The notes beneath the pieces were generated by a model, which was given only the letters and a program-made list of their open reading frames with translations, was not told the DNA's origin and ran no database searches. The position numbers and the translations under genes are program-made. Positions 28,719-40,541 of a stretch of DNA of 64,000 bases are shown piece after piece. Source of the stretch: Scandinavium goeteborgense (lineage in GTDB: Bacteria > Pseudomonadota > Gammaproteobacteria > Enterobacterales > Enterobacteriaceae). The stretch covers positions 4,135,177-4,199,176 of the forward strand of contig NZ_CP054058.1 of NCBI RefSeq assembly GCF_003935895.2, written 5' to 3'. Every line of letters begins with the position of its first letter. Positions within the stretch are counted from its first letter, which is position 1.

Positions 28719-29435
28719 TTAACGGCTGCCTAAAATCAGCATATTAGTGCTGGTGTCACCGCACATATTTGCTGCAGAAGAGGTGCTAATACTAACGCCA
28801 CCATTCGCACCGAGACTTCTGATAATACCTGATTCTTTTACACCTGCTGCTGCAGCAGTATCAAGTACTACATCCGATGCACCACTATAGTTTGCACCTG
28901 CTGGAGCCTGAACTAATTCAACATATTCCCAGTCATTGGCTACCTGAACCAGAGTCGAGCGGCACTGTTCCTGATCCATACCGTTCACAATGACCACGAA
29001 ACCTTTAGTGGTACCATCAGCATCCTCATCGGAGGCCTTAACACCCTCGACCTGGAAAATATCCCCAGAGATTGGGTTTCTCACTTCCGACCAAGAAATT
29101 TTACCCAGCTTATACATAGTCGCTAATATACCGGTCTCACTAGAATCCTGAAGCCCAGCTTCATCAGTAATACTATACAAATCGCCACCACTAGGATAAT
29201 TTGCTTCATTATGGAAAGCATCTACCGCACTGGTACGGATGGTGTTAGTTGAATCAGTCAGATCAGTGATATCTTGGGTAAAGAATGCACGTTGAGCCAG
29301 AACGACTACACCAGCAGCAATAATACCGATAATACCCAGAACAATGATGATTTCCAGTAAGGTCACACCACGTTGTTTTTTCAACTCTTTATACTTGTTT
29401 GCCTTGCCCTTTAATGAAGCAATTGTGTTTCTCAT
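28719..29435 (-). CDS. Type IVb major pilin (CofA/LngA family)
   Basis: A 238-aa prepilin with a 23-residue basic leader ending in KKQRG, cleaved before Val24 (VTLLEIIIVLGIIG, Glu at +5). The long leader and non-Phe first residue mark type IVb. The segment VVVLAQRAFF after the hydrophobic helix and EQCRSTLVQVANDWEYV match patterns I recall from CofA/LngA of enterotoxigenic E. coli. C134-type and C226-type cysteines (EQC, ANMC) would form the D-region disulfide. AAGG precedes the ATG. As first gene of the operon, it is separated from the rest by a stem-loop. Confidence 0.92.
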   Translation of the reverse strand: MRNTIASLKGKANKYKELKKQRGVTLLEIIIVLGIIGIIAAGVVVLAQRAFFTQDITDLTDSTNTIRTSAVDAFHNEANYPSGGDLYSITDEAGLQDSSETGILATMYKLGKISWSEVRNPISGDIFQVEGVKASDEDADGTTKGFVVIVNGMDQEQCRSTLVQVANDWEYVELVQAPAGANYSGASDVVLDTAAAAGVKESGIIRSLGANGGVSISTSSAANMCGDTSTNMLILGSR

Positions 29436-30007
29436 ACCTTAATCCTTAGGTTTAAAATTTATCAAATTTTGACACTAAACTGTAAAGGATACTCTGCAGT
29501 GGAACCCCATCTTTCATTAATCAACTAATCTACCTCTCCTCATAATTCAACCTTATAAGTCAAAGATAATTAATTAATTATCCGAATGGTAAGAATGTCA
29601 CTACATTAAAAATGTTCTTCACAGCTAAATTCACAATACAACGTTATGACTTGCACGCAAGTGGTACAAAAAAAATAGGATTTTAAAAATACAAAAAAAC
29701 GATCGATTGGGTCAAAAGATCATTCACATGAATGACTTTGATTTATGATCCGTCTAACAGTACCAATTTCTTTATGATATTGGACATTGAAAAACATTCT
29801 CCGCGATTCAATAGAAACTGGAAGAAGAAAGAACGTATTTAGCGGCAAAGCAGCGGAAATCTCTCCTAATAAAAATCATTTTCAGACAGCCAAAATGATT
29901 CTTTTTTATAGACTTACTGGGCCTGGAAAGATATAACCTAAAAAGCCGACTCACAATGTTAACTTTCTATGATGGGCAGTTTGATTTATTTTACATAAAG
30001 AGAATAT
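29436..30007. promoter_or_regulatory. AT-rich control region between pilin and opgB-like gene
   Basis: This 572-nt divergent region holds no gene. For the pilin a candidate promoter on the minus strand is TTTACA (29486-29481), 17-nt spacer, GATAAA (29463-29458). Three perfect inverted repeats stand out: an 18-bp gapless palindrome at 29565-29582 (GATAATTAA/TTAATTATC), ACTTGC-AC-GCAAGT at 29649-29662, and TCATTCA-CA-TGAATGA at 29720-29735. They are candidate operators for a regulator not encoded in the cluster. Confidence 0.5.
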
Positions 30008-32320
30008 ATGCTTATGAATTTTATATCACTAGGGCTAATGATTTTGTCCATTACCCTGTATGTAATAAAATCATCTAAAAACAAAATGTATTTGTTATTT
30101 TTTGTAATAACAATAATTATTTACATAAGTCTTCAGACACTTTATTTTGCATGCGATTATTTCACCGGTGAAGGCATTAACAGGCAAGCAATCTACACCA
30201 TCACGGACAGTCTAACTGGTGTCGAGATTGATCGGTATATATTTCCAACCACAATTTTTGTTGTGAGTTTTTTAGTTATAATTATATTGGTGGCGTTATT
30301 TATTAATAAGATAAAAATACCCACCCCCACTTTCACCTATACTTTCTTATCGCTAACCATTGCTACAGCCTCCATATTTTCCACTACTGCTACCCAGCAG
30401 TTAAGTAGTCTGTTATATGGGCAACTAATTAGCAAACACTCTGACTTTCAAATTTATTATAAAAATGCTAATAAAATCATTCCTTCGCCAAAACTCAATG
30501 TAATCTATATTTATGGTGAAAGCCTTGAGCGTACGTTTTTTGATAACTCAATCTTTCCAAATCTTACACCGGAAATGAATGACATTCAGGATCAAGCAAT
30601 TGACTTTTCACGCACACAACAGTTAAAAGGAACCGATTTCACTATTGGAGGAATTGTTGCCTCACAGTGTGGCCTCCCTTTATTTACCCCTTTCAATCAT
30701 AACGCTAATAAATTGAGCAGTTTTTTTCCAGATATCACCTGCTTAGGAGATATCCTCAAAAAATCAGGGTATGAAAATTATTATTACCAGGGGGCTGACC
30801 TACGTTTCTCAAGCAAGGATGCATTCTTAAAAACACATGGTATTGATCACGCTTATGGCTATCGTGAATTAAAGAATAAAATAAAAGACGCCAATTATAC
30901 ACATGAATGGGGACTCTACGATGACACCATTCTCGACTTCGCATGGCAGAAGTATGTTGAACTCTCACAAAACAACAAAAGATTTGCCATTTTTGCACTC
31001 ACAGTCGACACACACCCTCCCGTTGGGTTTATCTCAAATAACTGTAAGAGAAAAAGTTATCTCTTTCAAGATAAGGGGAACTCATCTCTCAACGCTGTAA
31101 GTTGTAGCCAGCAGCATATTGCCGAATTTGTCAACAAAGTCAGGCAATCACCCTGGTTCAAAGATACTGTTATTGTTGTTTCCTCTGATCATCTCTCTAT
31201 GAAAAATACCATTAGTGATGAACTGTTAAAACATGACCGCCAGAATTTATTTCTTGTGATGCGCGGGGATAAGGTTATCTCTGGTATTAATGCCACACCG
31301 CGTAGCACGCTTGATAATGGCGCGACGATACTGGATATTCTTGGTGGAAGCCAAGAGTTAGGCTTGGGACGCAGCTCATTTTCGACTCAGTCACTATCTG
31401 AAATCTTTCCTAATTTAGATAAAAAAGTGCTCAAATGGGAGTCGGCAATAATAAATCTTTGGGATATAGGTGAAGTAATTAATGATTTTGTAGTCGATAT
31501 AAAAAAAGGCAATTTCATCTATTCCGGTAAGAAATTCCCCTTACCTGTTTTGTTACGTATAAAAAACGAAAACAAACTTGATATGCCTTTCTTAGAGATA
31601 GATCGGGACACTCTGCGTTACAATTTATCTCGGTTCCGTCCCAATGACAGATACCTTTGGGTTGACCAGTGTTATTATATGGCGCGGCTAGGAAATTTAG
31701 AATGGGGTAAATCGAATCAGATTTGTGTCGCTCAAGGAACGTTGGACTCAGATGCAAACATTCAACTTATCGAAAAATCCTTATGGCATTCAAAAGTTAC
31801 TATTAATTCACTTAAGCGAAATCCAGATAACCAGCGGTATAAGGACACGATTCGTAATCTGAAGCGTTCAGCGCAAGATATCCGCTATGAGTCAGACATA
31901 ATATTGTTTAATGTTCAAGGATATCCAAACCAAATAAAAAGTGTGGAAGGGTTATCCTATCCCGAGAAATGGGGTGCCTGGTCTAATGCGGTACGCAAAA
32001 AAAATGTCACCATCACTTATAATTCCCCACTCCCGCAAAAATTTGATCTGGTGATAACAGCCAAGGCAAGTCCGCAGAACATAGGTCAACCGATCGCTGT
32101 TCGTGTCGGTGAAACTATGCAACCACTGATACTGGGGGCTGAACCCGCTAGTGTGACATTACATTTCAACAATCCACTGCGAGATAACAAGATAATTATT
32201 ACTCCACCCAATCACGATATTGAAAAAATAACAGAAACGTTTGTTTATGCCACAGCCAAAACCACTCCTCGCCAATTGGGGATAGGATTATCTACGCTGG
32301 AAGTGATTTCTCGGGAATAA
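30008..32320 (+). CDS. OpgB (MdoB)-like phosphoglycerol transferase, probable second copy
   Basis: A 770-aa inner-membrane sulfatase-fold enzyme. About four hydrophobic spans (1-130) precede the periplasmic catalytic domain. LNVIYIYGESLERTFFDN (about residue 165), QLKGTDFTIGG with the nucleophile Thr region, and VIVVSSDHLSM match E. coli OpgB (763 aa) almost block by block, as does the C-terminal half (KFDLVITAKA...PIPVRVG). OpgB moves phosphoglycerol from phosphatidylglycerol to membrane-derived oligosaccharides. The usual opgB lies elsewhere in enterobacterial genomes, so this is likely a paralogue acquired with the AT-rich pilus locus. It is transcribed away from the pilus genes. Confidence 0.85.
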   Translation: MLMNFISLGLMILSITLYVIKSSKNKMYLLFFVITIIIYISLQTLYFACDYFTGEGINRQAIYTITDSLTGVEIDRYIFPTTIFVVSFLVIIILVALFINKIKIPTPTFTYTFLSLTIATASIFSTTATQQLSSLLYGQLISKHSDFQIYYKNANKIIPSPKLNVIYIYGESLERTFFDNSIFPNLTPEMNDIQDQAIDFSRTQQLKGTDFTIGGIVASQCGLPLFTPFNHNANKLSSFFPDITCLGDILKKSGYENYYYQGADLRFSSKDAFLKTHGIDHAYGYRELKNKIKDANYTHEWGLYDDTILDFAWQKYVELSQNNKRFAIFALTVDTHPPVGFISNNCKRKSYLFQDKGNSSLNAVSCSQQHIAEFVNKVRQSPWFKDTVIVVSSDHLSMKNTISDELLKHDRQNLFLVMRGDKVISGINATPRSTLDNGATILDILGGSQELGLGRSSFSTQSLSEIFPNLDKKVLKWESAIINLWDIGEVINDFVVDIKKGNFIYSGKKFPLPVLLRIKNENKLDMPFLEIDRDTLRYNLSRFRPNDRYLWVDQCYYMARLGNLEWGKSNQICVAQGTLDSDANIQLIEKSLWHSKVTINSLKRNPDNQRYKDTIRNLKRSAQDIRYESDIILFNVQGYPNQIKSVEGLSYPEKWGAWSNAVRKKNVTITYNSPLPQKFDLVITAKASPQNIGQPIAVRVGETMQPLILGAEPASVTLHFNNPLRDNKIIITPPNHDIEKITETFVYATAKTTPRQLGIGLSTLEVISRE

Positions 32321-32381
32321 ACTCAGCAGGATTTGTACTGATTTATGGGAATGAGCAATACTTTGCGCATTCTGAAAACTC

Positions 32382-32413
32382 AAAAAAAAGAGAGCGGATA
32401 TGTATCCGCTCTC
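32382..32413 (-). terminator. groL terminator
   Basis: An 11-bp perfect stem (GAGAGCGGATA / TATCCGCTCTC, 32390-32413) is followed on the minus strand by eight T residues (32389-32382). This is a strong intrinsic terminator for groSL, 40 nt after the groL stop. Confidence 0.92.
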
Positions 32414-32452
32414 ATTCGGTCTGAACAGCTTAGTAACAGGACTTTCGTCGTA

Positions 32453-34117
<1,665 letters not shown>

Positions 34118-34134
34118 TCAGGTTCGCGAGTGGA

Positions 34135-34488
<354 letters not shown>

Positions 34489-34510
34489 TTACCGGCTAGT
34501 GACCTGAGAG

Positions 34511-34537
34511 ATGGGGGTGGCCTGCTAACCCTTCAAG
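34511..34537 (-). promoter_or_regulatory. Sigma-32 heat-shock promoter of groSL
   Basis: On the minus strand CTTGAA (34537-34532) is followed after 15 nt by CCCCAT (34516-34511). This matches the sigma-32 consensus (CTTGAA, 13-15 nt, CCCCAT) and the known groE promoter, about 85 nt upstream of groS. Confidence 0.88.
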
Positions 34538-34678
34538 GGGAAAATCAAAAAAAATTTTGAAATGGGCATTCGTCACAAATCGTTTTAACGCCCTTCAGCG
34601 CTACGATGCGAACTTTCCCGTAACAGGTTGATGTGATGAGTGGTTTGAAACACGAGCGCGGAACGGTGGTGCCACAAT

Positions 34679-34709
34679 AAAAAAGCCCGGGGCATAGTGC
34701 TTCCGGGCT
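34679..34709 (-). terminator. fxsA terminator
   Basis: AGCCCGG / CCGGGCT arms (34684-34709) are followed on the minus strand by six T residues (34684-34679). It lies just after the fxsA stop and upstream of the groSL promoter. Confidence 0.85.
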
Positions 34710-34716
34710 CATCTCA

Positions 34717-35187
34717 TCAGCGGTCGTCTTTGTTTTCCAGACGGTCGCGTTCGTCATCCTTACGCTGATATTCCCCGTCAAAGGTATCCCCGCCGCCACT
34801 GCCTGCGGTAAAGCCACCGCCCGGCGTACGGGCAAAGCGCAGATGTGGCATCAGCTTAAGCGTCAGGTGTTTTTGCACCGGCGGTAACAGCAGCAGCATA
34901 CCGAGGAAATCGGTAAAGAAGCCCGGCAGCACCAGCAGCAGACCCGCGATGATCAGCGATACGCTTTTGATCATTTCCGCGGCAGGACTTTCGCCCGCCT
35001 GCATCTTCTGCTGCATCAGCAAAAAGTTTTTGAAGCCCTGGTTACGCACCAGAGACATCCCGATGACCGAGGTGAAAATCACCAGAATCAGGGTCATCAA
35101 TACGCCGAATACATGCGCGACCTGAATGAATATCGAGATCTCGATGTAGACGTATAAAAAAACGGCAATTAAAGGTATCCAGCGCAC
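34717..35187 (-). CDS. fxsA: FxsA membrane protein
   Basis: A 156-aa inner-membrane protein with three to four hydrophobic spans and a charged C-terminal tail (YQRKDDERDRLENK). It matches E. coli FxsA (158 aa), whose overproduction eases F-plasmid exclusion of phage T7; its normal role is unknown. The start is GTG at 35187 with AGGAG upstream. In E. coli yjeH lies between groS and fxsA; it is absent here. Confidence 0.95.
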   Translation of the reverse strand: MRWIPLIAVFLYVYIEISIFIQVAHVFGVLMTLILVIFTSVIGMSLVRNQGFKNFLLMQQKMQAGESPAAEMIKSVSLIIAGLLLVLPGFFTDFLGMLLLLPPVQKHLTLKLMPHLRFARTPGGGFTAGSGGGDTFDGEYQRKDDERDRLENKDDR

Positions 35188-35523
35188 TGGTTTCTCCTGT
35201 TGAGCAACAGCCGCTTCCGGCGGCTATTTGAATGAGTTTGCGATTCGCGTGTTCTGGAGATGGAGGCAAAAACCGCGTTTTCAATCGGCGGCGCCTCTCT
35301 TTTTCACCCTACCATTAATGCGGTGATTCATTTCACAGATTAATAATTCTGATACGAATCGGCGCATAATAAGTGATCCAGATTACGGCAATTCGCTATC
35401 ATCAGCATATGATCATGGGCACCGGGCCGATTAAGGAAATAATCGTCGGCCAAAAAACACACATGACCCCACTCATCCTGTGTGTAGGGTGAAATCATTA
35501 GCAGCTTAATCAAGAAGGTTCAC
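35188..35523. promoter_or_regulatory. Divergent fxsA/aspA promoter region
   Basis: A 336-nt gap with no gene. A CRP-like site AGTGATCCAGATTACG (about 35372-35387; left half AGTGA, right half TTACG) lies about 140 nt before aspA. aspA is catabolite controlled in E. coli, so this is a plausible but weak match. Confidence 0.35.
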
Positions 35524-36960
35524 ATGTTAAACAACATTCGTATCGAAGAAGACTTGTTGGGTACCAGGGAAGTTCCAGCGGACGCTTATTACGGTGTCCA
35601 CACTCTGAGAGCGATTGAAAACTTCTACATCAGCAACAATAAAATCAGCGACATCCCGGAGTTTGTACGCGGGATGGTGATGGTGAAGAAAGCCGCCGCC
35701 CTGGCGAATAAAGAGCTTCACACCATTCCTAAAGGTGTTGCCGACGCCATTGTTGCCGCCTGCGATGAAGTGCTGAACAACGGCAAATGCATGGATCAGT
35801 TCCCGGTTGACGTCTATCAAGGCGGCGCGGGCACCTCTGTGAACATGAATACCAACGAAGTACTGGCCAACATCGGCCTCGAGCTGATGGGACATCAGAA
35901 AGGGGAATATCAGTTCCTGAACCCTAACGATCACGTCAACAAGTGCCAGTCCACGAACGACGCCTACCCGACCGGTTTCCGCATCGCGGTGTATGCCTCC
36001 ATCGTCAAACTGATTGATGCCATTAACCAACTGGGTGATGGCTTCCAGCGTAAATCCGTTGAATTCCAGGATGTTCTTAAGATGGGTCGCACCCAGCTTC
36101 AAGATGCGGTTCCGATGACGCTCGGCCAGGAATTCCACGCATTTAGCGTTCTGCTGAAAGAAGAAACCAAAAACCTGCTGCGCACCGCAGAATTGCTGCT
36201 GGAAGTGAATCTCGGCGCGACCGCCATCGGTACGCGCCTGAATACGCCGGACGGCTATCAGCAATTGGCGGTGCAGAAGCTGGCCGAAGTTGCCAACATG
36301 CCAGTGGTGCCGGCAGAAGACTTGATTGAAGCCACCTCCGACTGCGGCGCATACGTGATGGTGCACAGTGCCCTGAAACGTCTGGCAGTGAAAATGTCGA
36401 AAATCTGTAATGACCTGCGCCTGCTCTCCTCCGGCCCGCGCGCTGGCCTGAACGAAATCAACCTGCCAGAACTGCAGGCGGGCTCGTCCATCATGCCAGC
36501 CAAAGTGAACCCGGTGGTGCCAGAAGTCGTAAACCAGGTGTGCTTTAAAGTGATTGGCAACGACACCACCGTGACCATGGCGTCCGAAGCGGGTCAGCTG
36601 CAGCTGAACGTGATGGAACCCGTGATTGGCCAGGCGATGTTTGAGTCCATCCACATTCTGACCAATGCCTGCTACAACCTGCTGGAAAAATGCATCAACG
36701 GCATTACCGCTAACAAAGCGGTGTGTGAGAGCTACGTCTACAACTCCATCGGGATTGTCACCTACCTCAACCCATTCATCGGCCACCACAACGGCGACAT
36801 CGTCGGTAAAATCTGTGCTGAAACCGGTAAGAGCGTGCGTGAAGTGGTGCTGGAGCGCGGTTTGCTGACCGAAGCGGAGCTGGACGATATCTTCTCGCCA
36901 CAGAACCTGATGCACCCGGCCTACAAAGCCAAGCGTTATACCGATGAAAGCGAACAGTAA
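35524..36960 (+). CDS. aspA: Aspartate ammonia-lyase (aspartase)
   Basis: The 478-aa cytoplasmic enzyme converts L-aspartate to fumarate and ammonia. The signature loop [11 protein letters not shown] with the catalytic Ser is present, as are the conserved TNDAYPTG and GRTQLQDA segments. Length equals E. coli AspA, with a difference only in the N-terminal [16 protein letters not shown] precedes the ATG. With dcuA downstream and frd in the same window, it feeds fumarate respiration. Confidence 0.98.
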   Translation: MLNNIRIEEDLLGTREVPADAYYGVHTLRAIENFYISNNKISDIPEFVRGMVMVKKAAALANKELHTIPKGVADAIVAACDEVLNNGKCMDQFPVDVYQGGAGTSVNMNTNEVLANIGLELMGHQKGEYQFLNPNDHVNKCQSTNDAYPTGFRIAVYASIVKLIDAINQLGDGFQRKSVEFQDVLKMGRTQLQDAVPMTLGQEFHAFSVLLKEETKNLLRTAELLLEVNLGATAIGTRLNTPDGYQQLAVQKLAEVANMPVVPAEDLIEATSDCGAYVMVHSALKRLAVKMSKICNDLRLLSSGPRAGLNEINLPELQAGSSIMPAKVNPVVPEVVNQVCFKVIGNDTTVTMASEAGQLQLNVMEPVIGQAMFESIHILTNACYNLLEKCINGITANKAVCESYVYNSIGIVTYLNPFIGHHNGDIVGKICAETGKSVREVVLERGLLTEAELDDIFSPQNLMHPAYKAKRYTDESEQ

Positions 36961-36982
36961 TAATTCTGGTTAAAATCAGACA

Positions 36983-37011
36983 AGGCACGTCAGCGGTGAC
37001 GTGCCTTTTTT
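36983..37011 (+). terminator. aspA terminator
   Basis: AAGGCACGTCA / TGACGTGCCTT (36982-37007) with loop GCGG is followed by TTTTT. It separates aspA from dcuA; dcuA may be read partly through it, as reported in E. coli. Confidence 0.9.
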
Positions 37012-37075
37012 CATTTTTGGAACATCAAAAAAATAACATTTACGTATCCAACATCTAACAATCAAGGAAGCGGCC

Positions 37076-38377
37076 ATGATAGTCATCGAACTTATCATTG
37101 TATTAGCGGCGATATTTATCGGCGCCAGACTCGGGGGAATCGGCATTGGTTATGCGGGTGGCCTGGGCGTACTCGTCCTCGCGCTGATAGGCGTGAAGCC
37201 AGGACACATCCCGTTTGACGTCATCTCCATCATCATGGCGGTGATTGCGGCTATCTCAGCAATGCAGATTGCCGGGGGTCTGGACTATCTCGTGAATCAA
37301 ACCGAGAAACTGCTGCGCAGAAACCCAAAATACATCACCATTCTCGCGCCGATCGTCACCTACTTCCTGACCATTTTTGCCGGTACCGGCAACATCTCGC
37401 TGGCCACGCTGCCGGTTATCGCCGAAGTGGCGAAAGAGCAAGGCGTTAAACCGTGCCGCCCGCTGTCCACGGCCGTCGTTGCCGCGCAGATTGCGATTAC
37501 CGCCTCGCCAATTTCCGCCGCCGTGGTGTACATGTCTTCGGTTCTGGAAGGCCACGGTATCAGCTACATTCACCTGCTTTCAGTGGTCATCCCTTCCACG
37601 CTGATGGCGGTGCTGCTGATGTCTTTCCTCGTCACCATGTTGTTTAACTCAAAGCTGTCCGACGATCCGGTGTACCTCAAGCGCCTGGAAGAAGGCCTGG
37701 TGGAGCTGCGCGGCGAACGTCAGATGGAGATCAAACCCCGGGCGAAATTGTCGGTACTGATGTTCCTGCTCGGCGTGGTCTGTGTGGTGATTTATGCCAT
37801 CGTCAACAGCCCAAGCCTCGGCCTGGTGGCCGCCCCGCTGATGAATACCACCAACGCCATCCTGATTATCATGCTGAGCGTCGCGACGCTGACCACCATT
37901 CTGTGTCACGTAGAAACCGACAGCATTCTCAGTTCCAGCACCTTTAAAGCCGGGATGAGCGCCTGTATCTGTATTTTGGGCGTGGCGTGGCTCGGCGACA
38001 CCTTCGTGTCCGCCAACATCGACTGGATCAAAGAGACGGCGGGCAGCGTGATTCAGGGCCATCCGTGGCTGCTGGCGGTGATTTTCTTCTTCGCATCGGC
38101 GCTGCTTTATTCTCAGGCTGCGACCGCCAAAGCGCTGATGCCAATGGCGCTGGCGTTGAATGTCTCTCCGCTCACCGCCGTCGCCTCGTTTGCTGCCGTG
38201 TCGGGCCTGTTTATTCTGCCGACTTACCCGACGCTGGTTGCCGCCGTACAGATGGACGACACCGGCACCACGCGCATTGGCCGCTTCGTGTTTAACCACC
38301 CGTTCTTCATCCCTGGCACCATGGGCGTGATTTTCTCCGTGTGCTTCGGTTTCCTGCTCGGCAGTTTCATTCTCTGA
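37076..38377 (+). CDS. dcuA: C4-dicarboxylate transporter DcuA
   Basis: A 433-aa inner-membrane antiporter of aspartate, fumarate, malate and succinate, with about 10-12 hydrophobic spans. It is practically identical in layout to E. coli DcuA (433 aa), including GTGNISLATLPVIAEVA. AAGGAAG precedes the ATG. A GC-rich hairpin (38406-38428, GGCCGC-TTA-GCGGCC core) lies just beyond the stop and may end the transcript. Confidence 0.97.
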   Translation: MIVIELIIVLAAIFIGARLGGIGIGYAGGLGVLVLALIGVKPGHIPFDVISIIMAVIAAISAMQIAGGLDYLVNQTEKLLRRNPKYITILAPIVTYFLTIFAGTGNISLATLPVIAEVAKEQGVKPCRPLSTAVVAAQIAITASPISAAVVYMSSVLEGHGISYIHLLSVVIPSTLMAVLLMSFLVTMLFNSKLSDDPVYLKRLEEGLVELRGERQMEIKPRAKLSVLMFLLGVVCVVIYAIVNSPSLGLVAAPLMNTTNAILIIMLSVATLTTILCHVETDSILSSSTFKAGMSACICILGVAWLGDTFVSANIDWIKETAGSVIQGHPWLLAVIFFFASALLYSQAATAKALMPMALALNVSPLTAVASFAAVSGLFILPTYPTLVAAVQMDDTGTTRIGRFVFNHPFFIPGTMGVIFSVCFGFLLGSFIL

Positions 38378-38490
38378 CCCTCAATCGGGTGTAAAAATGG
38401 TTAAAGTCGGGCCGCTTAGCGGCCTGACTCCTTCATCCCCCCGCCCCGCATCGTGCTATAGTGCCTTTTTTCGCCGATACGAGGTTGACG

Positions 38491-38814
38491 ATGACCCTGC
38501 CCACCGCAGTTGTTGTGCTCTGTACCGCCCCGGATGAAGCTACGGCCCAGGACCTGGCCGCCAAAGTGCTGGCCGAAAAGCTTGCGGCGTGCGTCACGCT
38601 GATGCCCAACGCGACGTCGCTCTACTACTGGGAAGGCAAGCTCGAACAAGAGTATGAGGTGCAGATGCTGCTGAAATCCGACACGGCGCATCAGCAGGAG
38701 CTTCTGGACTGCCTGAAGTCACATCACCCGTATCAAACGCCAGAATTGCTGGTTTTACCCGTTTCCCACGGAGACAACGCTTACCTCTCATGGCTCAACG
38801 ATTCATTACGCTGA
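38491..38814 (+). CDS. cutA: Divalent-cation tolerance protein CutA
   Basis: A 107-aa PII-like trimeric protein, linked to copper and other metal tolerance though its mechanism is unclear. The core [20 protein letters not shown] and [14 protein letters not shown] is conserved. The start is ATG at 38491 with GAGG upstream; the open frame runs ten codons further but not with conserved sequence. Its end overlaps dsbD by 25 nt, so the genes are translationally coupled. Confidence 0.94.
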   Translation: MTLPTAVVVLCTAPDEATAQDLAAKVLAEKLAACVTLMPNATSLYYWEGKLEQEYEVQMLLKSDTAHQQELLDCLKSHHPYQTPELLVLPVSHGDNAYLSWLNDSLR

Positions 38815-40505
38815 TCCTGCTGCTGTGCAGCACATCGGCCTTTGCCGGATTATTTGACGCGCCCGGCCGCTCCAATTTCATTCCTGCTGATCAGGCATTT
38901 GCGTTTGATTTCCAGCAGAACGCCCACGACCTAAATCTGACCTGGCAGATAAAAGACGGCTATTACCTGTATCGAAAACAGATGAGCATCACGCCAGCCC
39001 AGGCCTCTGTCGGCCCGTTACAGTTGCCCAACGGCGAATGGCATGAAGATGAATTTTTTGGCAAAAGTGAAATCTACCGCCATCAACTCACGCTTCCGGT
39101 TACCCTCAACCAGGCCAGCAAAGGCGCGACGTTAACGGTCACTTATCAGGGCTGCGCCGAAGCCGGGTTCTGTTATCCCCCGGAAACGAAGGTGGTGCCG
39201 CTGAGCGAAGTCATCGCCCCGGCTAAGGCTACGGCTGAAGCAGTGATGCCGCCGGCAGCGCAGACCACTAACCCGGTCAGCGAGCCACCGGCCACCTTAC
39301 CGTTCTCCGCTTTGTGGGCGCTGCTGATTGGCATTGGTATCGCCTTTACGCCGTGCGTGTTGCCGATGTATCCGCTGATCTCCGGTATCGTGCTTGGTGG
39401 TAAACAACGCCTCTCAACGGGCCGCGCGTTACTGCTGGCATTTATCTATGTACAGGGCATGGCGCTAACCTATACCGCGCTGGGCCTGGTGGTGGCGGCT
39501 GCCGGGCTCAAATTTCAGGCGGCGCTCCAGCATCCTTACGTGCTGATTGGCCTGTCAGCGGTGTTTATCCTGCTGGCGTTGTCGATGTTTGGCCTGTTCA
39601 GCCTGCAACTCCCCTCTTCGCTGCAAACGCGTCTGACGCTGATGAGTAATCGCCAACAGGGCGGTTCTGCGGGCGGGGTATTTGCGATGGGTGCCATCGC
39701 CGGGCTGATTTGCTCCCCCTGCACTACCGCGCCGCTGAGCGCCATTCTGCTGTATATCGCCCAAAGCGGTAATCTGTGGCTGGGCGGCGGCACGCTGTAC
39801 CTGTACGCATTGGGAATGGGTTTACCGCTGATTCTGGTCACCGTCTTTGGCAACCGTCTACTGCCGAAAAGCGGGCCGTGGATGGCGCAGGTTAAAATCG
39901 CCTTTGGCTTCGTGATCCTCGCACTGCCGGTATTCCTGCTCGAACGTATTATTGGCGACGCATGGGGACTTCGGCTGTGGTCGATGCTTGGCATTGCCTT
40001 CTTCGGCTGGGCGTTTATCGCCAGTCTGACGGCCAGCAAACCGTGGATGCGGGTGATCCAAATCCTGATGCTTGCCGCGGCGCTGATCAGTGCACGTCCG
40101 CTCCAGGATTGGGTATTTGGCGCAGTTCCAACGCAACAGCAGGCGCATTTAAACTTCACGCATATCGCTAACGTGGATGAGCTGAACCAGGCGCTGGCAC
40201 AGGCTAACGGCAAACCGGTTATGCTCGACCTCTACGCGGACTGGTGTGTCGCCTGTAAAGAGTTTGAGAAATACACCTTTAGCGATCCACAGGTCCAGCA
40301 GGCGCTGAAAAACAGCGTTTTGCTGCAGGCCGACGTGACGCGCAACACAGCGCAAGATGCGGAGCTACTGAAACAGTTGCAAGTTCCGGGTCTGCCGACC
40401 ATTCTGTTTTTTGATTCCGCAGGTAAAGAGATCCCAACCATGCGGGTTGCCGGATTTATGGATGCCGCCGCGTTTCAGGCGCATTTGCAGAATCTGGTCC
40501 GGTAA
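38790..40505 (+). CDS. dsbD: Thiol:disulfide interchange protein DsbD
   Basis: A 571-aa inner-membrane protein that moves electrons from cytoplasmic thioredoxin to periplasmic DsbC/DsbG and CcmG. A signal peptide leads to the alpha domain (CAEAGFC), a central eight-span beta domain with one cysteine in TPCVLPMYP and one in ICSPCTTAP, and a C-terminal thioredoxin-like gamma domain with WCVACKEF. All redox cysteines are present. It starts inside cutA at 38790 and is followed by yjdC after 36 nt. Confidence 0.97.
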   Translation: MAQRFITLILLLCSTSAFAGLFDAPGRSNFIPADQAFAFDFQQNAHDLNLTWQIKDGYYLYRKQMSITPAQASVGPLQLPNGEWHEDEFFGKSEIYRHQLTLPVTLNQASKGATLTVTYQGCAEAGFCYPPETKVVPLSEVIAPAKATAEAVMPPAAQTTNPVSEPPATLPFSALWALLIGIGIAFTPCVLPMYPLISGIVLGGKQRLSTGRALLLAFIYVQGMALTYTALGLVVAAAGLKFQAALQHPYVLIGLSAVFILLALSMFGLFSLQLPSSLQTRLTLMSNRQQGGSAGGVFAMGAIAGLICSPCTTAPLSAILLYIAQSGNLWLGGGTLYLYALGMGLPLILVTVFGNRLLPKSGPWMAQVKIAFGFVILALPVFLLERIIGDAWGLRLWSMLGIAFFGWAFIASLTASKPWMRVIQILMLAAALISARPLQDWVFGAVPTQQQAHLNFTHIANVDELNQALAQANGKPVMLDLYADWCVACKEFEKYTFSDPQVQQALKNSVLLQADVTRNTAQDAELLKQLQVPGLPTILFFDSAGKEIPTMRVAGFMDAAAFQAHLQNLVR

Positions 40506-40541
40506 ACGACACTTTTAAAGGGATAAACGGAGGATAAAGCC

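Noticed and set aside
18202..29435. Type II secretion system as an alternative reading of the pilus operon
   Set aside because: There is a type IVb major pilin with long leader, a lipoprotein secretin and a TcpQ-like partner, and no GspL, GspM or GspC-like set.
34545..34835. 96-codon minus-strand frame between groS and fxsA
   Set aside because: It runs out of frame through the fxsA 3' end, its terminator and the groSL promoter region, so it is not a gene.
35527..36915. 462-codon minus-strand frame antisense to aspA
   Set aside because: His/Val/Gln-rich shadow of aspA with no homology or ribosome binding site.
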